Shown: positions 54,365 through 63,100 of the stretch, in pieces
How positions within the stretch are numbered: position 1 is the first letter of the stretch
Layout of the letters: each line of letters starts with the position of its first letter
Assembly (NCBI RefSeq): GCF_014467075.1
Contig: NZ_AP023027.1
Coordinates: 3,199,501 to 3,263,500 of the forward strand
Length of the DNA: 64,000 nt
Reading direction: 5' to 3'
Source of the DNA: Anaerostipes caccae L1-92
GTDB lineage: Bacteria > Bacillota > Clostridia > Lachnospirales > Lachnospiraceae
Program-made: the position numbers and the translations under genes
Notes under the pieces: model-generated
Database searches by the model: none
What the model was told of the DNA's origin: nothing
The model's input: only the letters and a program-made list of their open reading frames with translations

Positions 54365-55174
54365 ATGAATATTTGGGAAAACACAGTATTGACCGACCAG
54401 GGAAAAGCACTGCAGGCGAAACTGCTTCAGGGGCAGACTCTAAAAATCAACAGAGTTACGACGGGGTCCAAAAAGGTGCCGATTGTAGATCTTCGGCAGC
54501 AGACGGATGTCACGGCAGGGGGATATGATATTACACTTCAGCCCTCAAGGACAGAAGGCGAAAAAACAATACTTCCGGTTCTGCTTGAAAACACTGGTTT
54601 AAAAGAAAGCTATGACTTATGGCAGGTTGGATTTTTCGTGGAAGACCCAGATGAAGGTGAGATATTATTTTGCATTTCACAGGCATCACAGGCGAAACAT
54701 ATTCCTTCTGAGGCAGAAAGCCCGGGGTATTCTGTTACGTGGGATTTTTATTTTAATACTTCTAATACAGTGCCGTTTGAAATTGTATTGAACTCCAGCG
54801 GATTGGTGAATATTGAGGCTTATCAGGAACATACAGAAGCGATTAATGAGGTGAATAGCAGAATATCTGATCTCAACGATAAATTAAGTTCTGCAAACAA
54901 TAAAATAGTCGAGACTACAAATAAGCTAACAAATTATGTTGCAATAAGAGAACAGTGGATGTCTTATAGTGTTGGAGCCTCTTCATCAGTAAACTATAAT
55001 TTATCCCCTCCAACTTTATCTGGATATAAACTTTTATTCACACAATGTGCAATAACAAACTCCCCAAGAGTTACTTGTCATTATTGTGATAATTCAAAAG
55101 TATATTTTTGGAATCATGGAACTGGCGCTGTTTCTGCAATTGCCTTAATAAGATTTATTTATGTGAAACTATAA
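54365..55174 (+). CDS. phage tail-fibre-like protein, paralogue 1
   Basis: 269 residues from ATG 54365, behind AAAGGAG; a long upstream frame through the terminator is rejected. Residues 1-190 form the tail-collar-fibre-type N-terminal domain (MNIWENTVLTDQGKALQAKL, TSNTVPFEIVLNSSGLVNIE). A short helical stretch with SRISDLNDKLSSANNKI follows as a probable trimeric coiled coil. The C-terminal tip of about 70 residues (WMSYSVGASSSVNYNL ... FIYVKL) resembles that of paralogue 3. There is no signal peptide. No phage structural genes lie nearby. Confidence 0.75.
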   Translation: MNIWENTVLTDQGKALQAKLLQGQTLKINRVTTGSKKVPIVDLRQQTDVTAGGYDITLQPSRTEGEKTILPVLLENTGLKESYDLWQVGFFVEDPDEGEILFCISQASQAKHIPSEAESPGYSVTWDFYFNTSNTVPFEIVLNSSGLVNIEAYQEHTEAINEVNSRISDLNDKLSSANNKIVETTNKLTNYVAIREQWMSYSVGASSSVNYNLSPPTLSGYKLLFTQCAITNSPRVTCHYCDNSKVYFWNHGTGAVSAIALIRFIYVKL

Positions 55175-55210
55175 CTTACATTATTCTCTTTATAGTGCCC
55201 CATACAGAAC

Positions 55211-55244
55211 CCGCCCACATTGCCCATGGTCATCATGTTATAGT
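55211..55244 (+). promoter_or_regulatory. conserved upstream element of tail-fibre-like gene 2
   Basis: CCGCCC-ACA-TTGCCC, ATGGTCATCATGT, TATAGT. A leader of about 95 bases follows; it contains a GTAGC/GCTAC hairpin and the ribosome site AGGAGG, and is closely similar to the leader of gene 3. Confidence 0.55.
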
Positions 55245-55342
55245 ATTTATAGAGATCATGATCTGGTGTTTTTAGAGTAGCTGTTATTTGCTACATATTA
55301 TCATTGGCTTTTTTAAGGGATAACAAACCAGGAGGTAATGTT

Positions 55343-56194
55343 ATGGATATTTGGGAAAACACAGTATTAACAGACAAAGGAAGAGTATTACAGGCTAAGC
55401 TGCTTCAGGGACAGACATTAAAAATCACAAGAGTTACGACAGGTGCCAAAAAGGTCCCGATTGTGGATCTTCGGCAGCAGACAGACGTCACAGAAGGGGG
55501 ATATGATATAACACTTCAGCCCTCAAGAGCAGAAGGTGAAAAAACAATTCTTCCAGTTCTGCTTGAAAACACAGGTTTAAATGAAAGTTATGACTTATGG
55601 CAGGTTGGATTTTTTGCAGAAGATCCGGATGAAGGTGAGATATTGTTTTGTCTTGCGCAGGCAACACAGGCAAAACATATTCCTTCAGAAACGGAAAGTC
55701 CGGGGTATTCTGTCACGTGGGATTTTTATTTTAATACTTCCAATATAGTACCCTTTGAAGTTGTATTAAATTCCAGCGGGTTGGTAAATATCGAGGCTTA
55801 CCGGGAACATACAGAGGCGATTAGTAAAGTGAATCGTAGGGTTAATGATTTAATTTCAGCTTTATTCCATACACCGCTCTGGACAGTTCCCACTCCTACT
55901 TCTAATAGATGTTCAATAGATGGTGGTGGATATTTTACATACGGAAAAAAGGTTTGCTTACAGATAGTAATTATAACATCTGTGGATCTTTCCGGTGGGA
56001 ATTCCTGGACATTACTGAACGGACTGCCTCTCGGAGACGGTAATCGATCTGTGGCAATATCATGTTCATTAAAATACTCAGGATTTGCTATAAGCGGACA
56101 TATAAATACCTATGGAGATTTGTGTATAAGCACTGCAAATACCATCACAAAAGGAAGTGCAATTGTAATTACTGCAAATTATTATTCCGTGTAA
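55343..56194 (+). CDS. phage tail-fibre-like protein, paralogue 2
   Basis: 283 residues from ATG 55343, behind AGGAGG. Residues 1-180 are nearly identical to paralogues 1 and 3 (MDIWENTVLTDKGRVLQAKL). From HTEAISKVNRRVNDLISALF onward the tip differs: an all-beta domain with WTVPTPTSNRCSIDGGGYFT, LQIVIITSVDLSGGNSW and a terminal ANYYSV, like receptor-binding tips of tail fibres. A modular tip exchange is evident. Confidence 0.75.
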   Translation: MDIWENTVLTDKGRVLQAKLLQGQTLKITRVTTGAKKVPIVDLRQQTDVTEGGYDITLQPSRAEGEKTILPVLLENTGLNESYDLWQVGFFAEDPDEGEILFCLAQATQAKHIPSETESPGYSVTWDFYFNTSNIVPFEVVLNSSGLVNIEAYREHTEAISKVNRRVNDLISALFHTPLWTVPTPTSNRCSIDGGGYFTYGKKVCLQIVIITSVDLSGGNSWTLLNGLPLGDGNRSVAISCSLKYSGFAISGHINTYGDLCISTANTITKGSAIVITANYYSV

Positions 56195-56228
56195 AAATAG
56201 GATTTTTATCACCTGTTCCAAACTTAAC

Positions 56229-56262
56229 TTGCCCACATTACCCTCGGTTATCATGTTATATT
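56229..56262 (+). promoter_or_regulatory. conserved upstream element of tail-fibre-like gene 3
   Basis: TTGCCC-ACA-TTACCC, TCGGTTATCATGT, TATATT. Spacing is the same as the other two copies, with a leader very similar to gene 2. Confidence 0.55.
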
Positions 56263-56361
56263 CTTTATAGAGATCATGGTCTGATACTTTTTAAAGTAAC
56301 TGTTATTTGTCACATATTTTCATTGGTTTTTATAAAGTATAACAAACCAGGAGGTAATGTT

Positions 56362-57231
56362 ATGGATATTTGGGAAAACACAGTATTAACAGACAAAGGA
56401 AAAGCATTGCAGGCGAAACTACTTCAGGGACAGACTTTAAAAATCACAAGAGTTACAACAGGTGCCAAACAGGTCCCTGTTGTAGATCTTCGACAGCAGA
56501 CAGATGTCACAGAAGGAGGATATGACATTACACTTCAACCCTCCAGGACAGAAGGTGAAAAATCAATTCTTCCGGTTCTTCTTGAGAACACAGGTTTAAA
56601 GGCAAGTTATGACTTATGGCAAATTGGATTTTTTGCAGAAGACCCAGATGAAGGTGAGTTATTATTTTGTATTTCACAAGCATCGCAAGCGAAGCATATT
56701 CCTTCCGAGACGGAAAGTCCGGGTTATTCTGTTACATGGGATTTTTATTTTAACACTTCCAATACAGCACCTTTTGAAGTATTACTGAACTCCAAAGGAC
56801 TGGTAAATATTGAAGCTTATCAAGAGCATACGGAATCAATCAATGAATTAATAAACAGAGTTAATGACTTAAATACTAATTTAAATAATTTAAAATCAGA
56901 AATTATAAAAAAAACTAATCAATCCGATTTTAACTTGTTAAATACAAAAGTCTCAGAGAACTCAAATAAGCTAAAAGACTATTGTATTATGAGAGAAGCA
57001 AATACAAGTATCACGGTTGCCGCTAATAGTTATTCTGGAGAAAGAACCTACTCAATGTCTTCGGTACCAGGATATAAAATGATTGCAGTTCTCCAAATAA
57101 CAGCTGGAAATAGATCAATACCAGTTTATAATTATTATTGCTCCAATACAACCATACATTTTTGGCTTCATAACGGAACATCTACCACCACATTTACTGT
57201 ATATTTTCGTTCTCTTTATATTCGCATATAA
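56362..57231 (+). CDS. phage tail-fibre-like protein, paralogue 3
   Basis: 289 residues from ATG 56362, behind AGGAGG. The N-terminal domain is shared with the other two (MDIWENTVLTDKGKALQAKL). The coiled-coil section is longest here (ELINRVNDLNTNLNNLKSEI, about residues 165-215). The tip (IMREANTSITVAANSYSGER ... YFRSLYIRI) is a diverged version of the tip of paralogue 1. Its stop is one base from the converging GIY-YIG gene. Confidence 0.75.
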   Translation: MDIWENTVLTDKGKALQAKLLQGQTLKITRVTTGAKQVPVVDLRQQTDVTEGGYDITLQPSRTEGEKSILPVLLENTGLKASYDLWQIGFFAEDPDEGELLFCISQASQAKHIPSETESPGYSVTWDFYFNTSNTAPFEVLLNSKGLVNIEAYQEHTESINELINRVNDLNTNLNNLKSEIIKKTNQSDFNLLNTKVSENSNKLKDYCIMREANTSITVAANSYSGERTYSMSSVPGYKMIAVLQITAGNRSIPVYNYYCSNTTIHFWLHNGTSTTTFTVYFRSLYIRI

Positions 57232-57232
57232 C

Positions 57233-57481
57233 TCATACTTTTATGCCGGGCAGCTTTAATTTCTCTGCCCGGCTCATCTTTTTTATAGCGGCTTCTCTTT
57301 TCATCGCCGCCTCTTTTGTATCAAACTCCTCCAAGTACACAAGCTCAACCGGTGTCCGGCCTCTTGTGTACTTGGCGCCTTTGCCCTCGTTGTGGGACTT
57401 CAGCCGTTTTTCAATGTCATTGGTCCATCCTGTGTAGAGACTCTTGTCGCTGCACTTTAAAACATATGTATAGTTCTTCAT
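57233..57481 (-). CDS. GIY-YIG nuclease-superfamily protein (UPF0213, YhbQ/YazA-like)
   Basis: 82 residues from ATG 57481, behind GAAGGAG; an upstream frame of 40 codons through a hairpin is rejected. [20 protein letters not shown] is the GIY-YIG core in its YVLxC...YTG form; Arg in KRLKSHNEG, Glu in [16 protein letters not shown]. Such stand-alone domains may act in DNA repair or exchange. Confidence 0.88.
   Translation of the reverse strand: MKNYTYVLKCSDKSLYTGWTNDIEKRLKSHNEGKGAKYTRGRTPVELVYLEEFDTKEAAMKREAAIKKMSRAEKLKLPGIKV
57245..57284 (+). terminator. terminator of tail-fibre-like gene 3, inside the GIY-YIG gene
   Basis: GCCGGGCAG (57245-57253) pairs with CTGCCCGGC (57265-57273), followed by TCATCTTTTTT. 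It lies within the 3' end of the converging GIY-YIG coding sequence. Confidence 0.65.
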
Positions 57482-57504
57482 CTCAATTTCTCCTTCGTTT
57501 ATTC

Positions 57505-57535
57505 GAAGAAAAAGCTGCCGAAGCGGCAGCCTTTC
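57505..57535 (-). terminator. terminator-like hairpin just upstream of the GIY-YIG gene
   Basis: The minus strand shows GCTGCCG-CTT-CGGCAGC (57530-57514) followed by TTTTTCTTC, only about 25 bases before the start codon. A transcript from upstream would be stopped or attenuated here. Confidence 0.55.
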
Positions 57536-57656
57536 TTCTACAGCAGCCAAAGATGTGAAAAGTAAGATACCCTTAAAAGCAAAGTAAAGTAAAAAGTACA
57601 TTGACTGTTATTTTTGCTTCTTATATAGTATACGATATTTTCAGATCTTTGTTCCA

Positions 57657-58343
57657 CTATTCTAAATAACTGGTTGGATTAATTGTCTTCTTGTCCTTTT
57701 CCATCTGCAGGTATACATTTGCACCCTCCAGTGTAAAGCAGTCAGTAGGGGCCGCAACCTTACCAAGAATCTGGTTCTTTGTCACTGTATCTCCTTCTTT
57801 CACAGCGAGATTTTTCAGCTGTCCGTAGAGTGCGGTGTAACCGTTCCCTAAATCCAGGAGTACAGTCTGTCCATATTCTTCGGTCTTGCGGATTTCTTCT
57901 ACTTTTGCGTTTTTCGGAGCTTTTACTGCCATTCCCTCTTTTGCCTCGATCATGATTCCCTTATTTACCCGGTACTGGTCCAGGGATTCAAAATAAATAG
58001 TGGAGTCAACGCTGTAAGGCATCAGAACGTTTCCTGTCAGCGGCCAGGCAAGCTTTGTTTTTCCATCATATGATACCGTATTCTGGTTCATAGTCTCTGT
58101 GGTCTTTTCAGTCTCTGCCTCCGTCGCTTCTGTGGTCGTTGCTTCTGTTGTTCCCTCGGTAGCCCCGTTATTGACACCGACGGAATCCTTGTTTAAATCT
58201 ACCTGCTGTTTTGCTAAGTCTCTTTTATTTTTAAATTCTATGCTGTAATATGTCATGATCCCGATAAAAAGGGCCAGTCCTACCAGCATCACCGCATAGT
58301 ATTTCTTTAATGGGGAAGAGACGTCCCGGTTATGTCCTTTCAT
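57657..58343 (-). CDS. SpoIIQ-like M23/LytM-family protein
   Basis: 228 residues from ATG 58343 behind GAGGTG; earlier in-frame starts overlap spoIID. One N-terminal membrane helix (AVMLVGLALFIGIMTYYSI), a Thr/Glu-rich linker, and a C-terminal LytM domain (GYTALYGQLKNLAVKEGDTV). The catalytic His positions of active M23 peptidases read YGQ and VYLQM here, so it is probably catalytically dead, as in Bacillus SpoIIQ, which forms the forespore-mother cell channel with SpoIIIAH. It follows spoIID, as expected for a sporulation pair. Confidence 0.75.
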   Translation of the reverse strand: MKGHNRDVSSPLKKYYAVMLVGLALFIGIMTYYSIEFKNKRDLAKQQVDLNKDSVGVNNGATEGTTEATTTEATEAETEKTTETMNQNTVSYDGKTKLAWPLTGNVLMPYSVDSTIYFESLDQYRVNKGIMIEAKEGMAVKAPKNAKVEEIRKTEEYGQTVLLDLGNGYTALYGQLKNLAVKEGDTVTKNQILGKVAAPTDCFTLEGANVYLQMEKDKKTINPTSYLE

Positions 58344-58387
58344 TTTCATCACCTCAGTGATAGTTTTACCGAATTCTGAGGCTTTAT

Positions 58388-59326
58388 TCACTGATCAGAC
58401 ATTTTTGTAATTTGAATTCCTGTATAATAATATTTTAAAATATTTTTATAACTTTTTCCGTCCTTGGCCAGCTCATTGGCTCCATATTGGGACAGTCCGA
58501 GCCCAAGGCCTTTTCCCAGCGCTACCATCCTCAGCTTGCCGTCATACGGCTCCAGATAAAAGTTCGTAGAGTTCAGCTGAAAGCATTTTGCCCAAGCCTC
58601 TCCGGTCATAACATATTTTCCGACCTGTACTTTTTTGACATAACCGTTTCCTGTCTTTTCTTTGATCCGAATGGATTTCTTGGCTTCCTCCACTGACAGA
58701 CTGATCTTATTCTCCTTTTTCAGCTGAGTCACCACCTGCCCATATGTCACTGGAATCCCAGTCATATATTCCGGTGATTCCACATCTTTCAGGCTGTCTT
58801 TTTCCTGAAGATAAGGGATCTCTTTTCCTAACCATTCTTTGGCACTCAAAGTAGTACCGACACTGATGCCATGGAAATACGGCTGTATATATTTTCCCTC
58901 ATATGTAATGACCTCTCCTGTCGTCTCCCCGACTGCCTGTTTTCTTGACTGATCGGTTATTTTATATTTTTGTTCCCCTAACTTTTCCTGCAAGTTGTCA
59001 TCCGACTCATATTTATATGGAAGAGAATCCTGGCTTATGTTCTTTTTGTCACCGATTCTTCGCAGAATATCTGTCCTCAAAATGACCGCCTGGGCTTTTA
59101 ACGCCTCTTTTTCATCATCCATAGAAATCTGTGTCGGCAGTACACCCAGCAAATAGGCTTCTAAATCCATCGGTTTTCCGCTCACTGTCACAGTGTAGCC
59201 GCTGGTGTGGGTCTGAAAATCCACAGGTTTTGCTTCTTCTTTTCCTGAAAGCACCACTGTCAGCAGATATGGAACACTGCAGAACAGAAACAGCAAAAAG
59301 AAAAGGTAGGACAATTTATTTCTCAT
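58388..59326 (-). CDS. spoIID: stage II sporulation protein D
   Basis: 312 residues from ATG 59326, behind GAAGGGGG. An N-terminal membrane anchor (LSYLFFLLFLFCSVPYLL) is followed by a SpoIID/LytB domain: MDLEAYLLGVLPTQIS, EALKAQAVILRTDIL, GLGLGLSQYGANELAKDGKS. A peptidoglycan lytic enzyme that drives forespore engulfment. It is followed by the SpoIIQ-like gene. Confidence 0.92.
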   Translation of the reverse strand: MRNKLSYLFFLLFLFCSVPYLLTVVLSGKEEAKPVDFQTHTSGYTVTVSGKPMDLEAYLLGVLPTQISMDDEKEALKAQAVILRTDILRRIGDKKNISQDSLPYKYESDDNLQEKLGEQKYKITDQSRKQAVGETTGEVITYEGKYIQPYFHGISVGTTLSAKEWLGKEIPYLQEKDSLKDVESPEYMTGIPVTYGQVVTQLKKENKISLSVEEAKKSIRIKEKTGNGYVKKVQVGKYVMTGEAWAKCFQLNSTNFYLEPYDGKLRMVALGKGLGLGLSQYGANELAKDGKSYKNILKYYYTGIQITKMSDQ

Positions 59327-59411
59327 TAAAATCCCCCTTCCTGTCCGTCTTATTATTTTATTCAGGACAGGCAGAATGTATTCCAAAAATCACTTTACAT
59401 AATTCATAATA

Positions 59412-59438
59412 ATTGTATATAAATAGAAATAAATATTG
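59412..59438 (-). promoter_or_regulatory. candidate sigma-E-type promoter of spoIID
   Basis: The minus strand shows CAATATT (59438-59432), about 12 bases, then TATACAAT (59419-59412), close to the sigma-E pattern. It lies about 90 bases upstream of spoIID and overlaps the divergent type III antitoxin promoter. The spacing is slightly short, so this is tentative. Confidence 0.35.
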
Positions 59439-59464
59439 ACAGTGCATAAAAACCTTGTTATCAT
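59436..59464 (+). promoter_or_regulatory. promoter of the type III antitoxin RNA
   Basis: TTGACA (59436-59441), 17-base spacer, TATCAT (59459-59464). Intact although the downstream toxin gene is broken. Confidence 0.65.
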
Positions 59465-59470
59465 AAATAT

Positions 59471-59547
59471 ATAAAGTTTACCGCTGACCAATATGCGGTA
59501 TACAAATAGTTGGGTTGTAAACTTCCCACAAATTGTGGGAAGTTTTT
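59471..59547 (+). ncRNA. remnant type III antitoxin RNA with terminator
   Basis: The promoter is followed by one structured unit (TTTACCGCTGACC ... TGCGGTATAC ... GGGTTGTAAAC) and a near-perfect terminator (CTTCCCACAA 59522-59531 with TTGTGGGAAG 59533-59542, then TTTTT). Working type III antitoxins usually hold several tandem repeats; only one repeat-like unit is visible here. Confidence 0.5.
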
Positions 59548-59589
59548 ATAATCTATATTTACATAATTATACTAAAAAGGGATATTTAT

Positions 59590-60063
59590 ATAAAAATCTT
59601 AGGATTCTATATTATAAAAGATGAATTTTTCCACGATATGAACGATCCATATTTGAAAGGCAATAAACTTGAATCCAGACCGCAGTACTACTGTTTTCGA
59701 GATACATCACATGAAATTTACTGGATGATTCCTATGAGCAGTAAGATAAAGAAATATGAAAACCTCATAGATCAGCGCATTTCTGATGGCCGGCCTTGTG
59801 ATATCCTGCATATCGCAAAATTGGATACCGGCAGCGAAAGTGTTTTCTTAATACAGGATATGTTCCCTGTAACAGAAAAATATATCAAGCGTCCCTATAC
59901 CATTTCCGGGAATCATTTAAAGTTAACCAGCTAACATACCGCTCAGATCGTCCAAACGAAAGCAAAAAAAGTTCTAGGTATGCTCAAACGAGGTGTTAAA
60001 TTTACCCCTACCCAGCCAGACGTTTTATCTATGCTAAAAAAGTTAAAGTTATACAATACTTTA
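59590..60063 (+). pseudogene. broken type III toxin gene (CptN/TenpN-like endoribonuclease)
   Basis: The frame reads KILGFYIIKDEFFHDMNDPY, then ESRPQYYCFRDT and YWMIPMSSKIKKYENLID, DILHIAKLDTGSESVFLIQD, and KLTS before an in-frame TAA at 59932. After the stop the same frame continues with AKKVLGMLKRGVKFTPTQPD, the expected C-terminus of this toxin family. The expected start position, spaced 8 bases from AAAAGGG, reads ATA (59590) rather than ATG. Two lesions therefore point to a pseudogene, unless non-standard start and readthrough occur. Type III toxins cut RNA and are held by their repeat RNA, which lies directly upstream as in intact loci. Confidence 0.75.
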
Positions 60064-60096
60064 TCGTTTACATATTGTTCCTTTTTATCTGCAAAA

Positions 60097-60134
60097 GGCG
60101 GGCGGAATACCTATCTGCTGATGATATCCCGCCC
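60097..60134 (-). terminator. probable ileS terminator
   Basis: On the minus strand GGGCGGGATA pairs with TATTCCGCCC around a loop, followed by GCCTTTTG. The U-run is short. It lies about 30 bases past the ileS stop. Confidence 0.55.
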
Positions 60135-60160
60135 ATCTCTTTTTCATCTTTATTTAATAA

Positions 60161-63100
60161 TTATTCTTCGTTCTTTTTCACTCCAAGAGTTACTTTTTCC
60201 CCATTGATGTTCCACTCTTTTATGAAGCCTGCTGCCTCTCCTGCCACAATTCCCGTAGCCAGCACATCATTCATGACAGTACTTTTATTTTTTGAGATCA
60301 GCTCTTTAACTTTTTCATTTGCTTCATAAGAAATCGTGATCTGATCCATCACTTCAAATCCCGCCTCTTTTCTCATAGACTGAACCTTGCTGATGATTTC
60401 CCGGATAAAGCCTTCTTCGAGAAGCTCTTCTGTCAGATTCGTATCCAGCACAACCGTAAAGTCACTGTCCGCCTCTGTCACAAAGCCTTCCTGCTTCACC
60501 ATTTCGATCAGGAGATCCTCTTCGGAAAGTTCCACCGGCATGCCATCCACAGTGAACTCAAGCATTCCCTTAGAATCCAGCTCTGCTTTGGCCTTGTTTC
60601 CGTCCAGCTCTGTCAAATGTTTGCGGATGCCGTTTAATAGTTTTCCGTATTTCGGTCCCACTGTCTTTAACTGCGGTTTGAAATTGTATGTGGTGAAATT
60701 TGAAACATCGTCTGTAAACTCAATGGCTTTCACATTTAATTCTTCACGGATAATATCCTGATAGAATTCCGGCAGCTCTGATGGCGCTTTTACATACATC
60801 TGTCCGATCGGCTGGCGGTTCTTGATGCTGGCACTGTTTCTGCACGCACGTCCGAGAACGACAATCTTTAACACGGCGTCCATATTTTCTTCCAGCTCTT
60901 TGTCGCAGAGACTCTCATCCACAGCCGGGAAGTCACACAGATGGATGCTCTCAGGAGCCTCCTGATCCACACTTTTTACGAGATTCTGATAAATTTCTTC
61001 CGTCATAAACGGAATCATCGGAGCCGCTGCCTTACAGACAGTTGTCAACGCAGTGTAAAGAGTCATATATGCATTGATTTTATCCTGCTCCATTCCCTTT
61101 GCCCAGAACCTCTCACGGCATCGTCTTACATACCAGTTGCTCATCTCATCGACAAATTCCTGTAGAGCCCTTGCGGCTTCCGGAATCCTGTAAGCGCCCA
61201 GATTCTCATCCACAGTTCTCACGAGAGAATTCAGCTTGGATAAAAGCCAGCGGTCCATGACCGGCAGCTTGTCATGATCCAGACTGTATTTCGTTGGATC
61301 AAACTGATCGATCTCTGCATATAACACATAGAATGCATAAGTATTCCACAGTGTTCCCATGAACTTTCTCTGGCCTTCAGTCACGGCTTTTCCATGGAAC
61401 CGGTTCGGAAGCCATGGGGCGCTGTTTGTATAGAAGTACCAGCGGATGGCATCTGCCCCATGCTCTGCCAGTGCCTCCATAGGATCGACTGCATTTCCTT
61501 TGGACTTGGACATCTTTTGTCCGTTTTCATCCTGGACATGACCTAATACAATGACATTTTTATATGGAGCCTTGTCAAACAGCAGCGTAGAGATTGCCAG
61601 GAGAGAATAGAACCATCCTCTTGTCTGGTCCACTGCTTCGGATATAAAGTCAGCAGGGAAATTCTCCTCGAAGATTTCTTTATTTTCAAACGGATAATGC
61701 CACTGTGCAAACGGCATGGAACCTGAGTCAAACCAACAGTCGATCACTTCTTCCACCCGGCGCATCTCTTTTCCGCACTCCGGACACTTTACAGTCACAT
61801 CGTCAATATATGGGCGGTGCAGTTCGATGTCCTCCGGGCAGTTGTCAGACATACTCTTTAACTCTTCAATAGAACCGATGGCGTGCTGATGTCCGCATTC
61901 ACATTCCCAGACATTCAGCGGAGTTCCCCAGTAACGGTTTCTGGAAATGCCCCAATCCTGGACATTTTCCAGCCAGTCCCCGAAACGTCCTTTTCCGATG
62001 TTTTCCGGAATCCAGTTGACGGTATTGTTGTTCTTGATCAGCTGGTCTTTTACATCCGTCATCTTAATAAACCAGGATTCTCTCGCATAGTAGATCAGCG
62101 GAGTATCACATCTCCAGCAGTGAGGATAACTGTGCTCAAAGTCAAGTGCCGCAAATAAGAGACCTCTTTCTTCCAGATCTTTCAGGATCAGTTTATCCGC
62201 ATCTTTACAGAACGTTCCTGCCCAAGGTGTCTCTTTTGTCATCTCACCTTTTTCATCCACAAGCTGTACGAACGGCAGTCCGTATTTTCTGCCGACCTGA
62301 GCATCGTCCTCACCAAATGCAGGGGCGATGTGGACCACTCCTGTACCGTCTGTCAGCGTGACATAGGTATCGCAGGTTACGTAATATGCCTTCTCTTTCG
62401 GTGTCACAAACGGGAACAGCGGCTCGTACTCCTTATATTCCAGGTCTGTTCCTTTGTATGTCTCAAGCACCTTGTATTCACCTTCGAGTACACTGTCACA
62501 GAGCGCTTCTGCCAGATAATAAGTATATCCGTCATTTTCCACTTTGACATAAGTCTCATTCGGATTCACACAGAGTGCCACATTAGAAGGAAGGGTCCAT
62601 GGGGTTGTGGTCCAAGCCAGAATATATGCGTCCTCATCCTTCACTTTAAATCTTGCAATGGCTGATTTTTCTTTTACATCTTTATATCCCTGGGCTACCT
62701 CATGGGAAGAAAGCGGGGTTCCGCAGCGAGGGCAGTAAGGTACAATCTTATATCCCTTATAAAGGAGACCTTTATCCCAGATCTGTTTTAATGCCCACCA
62801 GACGGATTCGATATAGTCGTTGTGATAAGTTACATAGGGATCATCCATATCTGCCCAAAAGCCTACCACACCTGAGAAATCTTCCCACATGCCTTTATAC
62901 TTCCAGACACTTTCTTTACATTCTTTAATGAAAGGAGCCAGTCCGTATTCTTCGATCTGTTCTTTTCCGTCTAATCCAAGCTTCTTTTCCACTTCCAGTT
63001 CTACCGGAAGACCATGGGTGTCCCACCCTGCCTTACGGATGATCTTGTGGCCTTTCATCGTCTGATAGCGCGGGATCATATCCTTGATGACGCGTGTCAG

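Noticed and set aside
54226..57284. A complete or remnant prophage
   Set aside because: No integrase, terminase, capsid, baseplate or lysis gene and no attachment-site repeat seen around the three tail-fibre-like genes.
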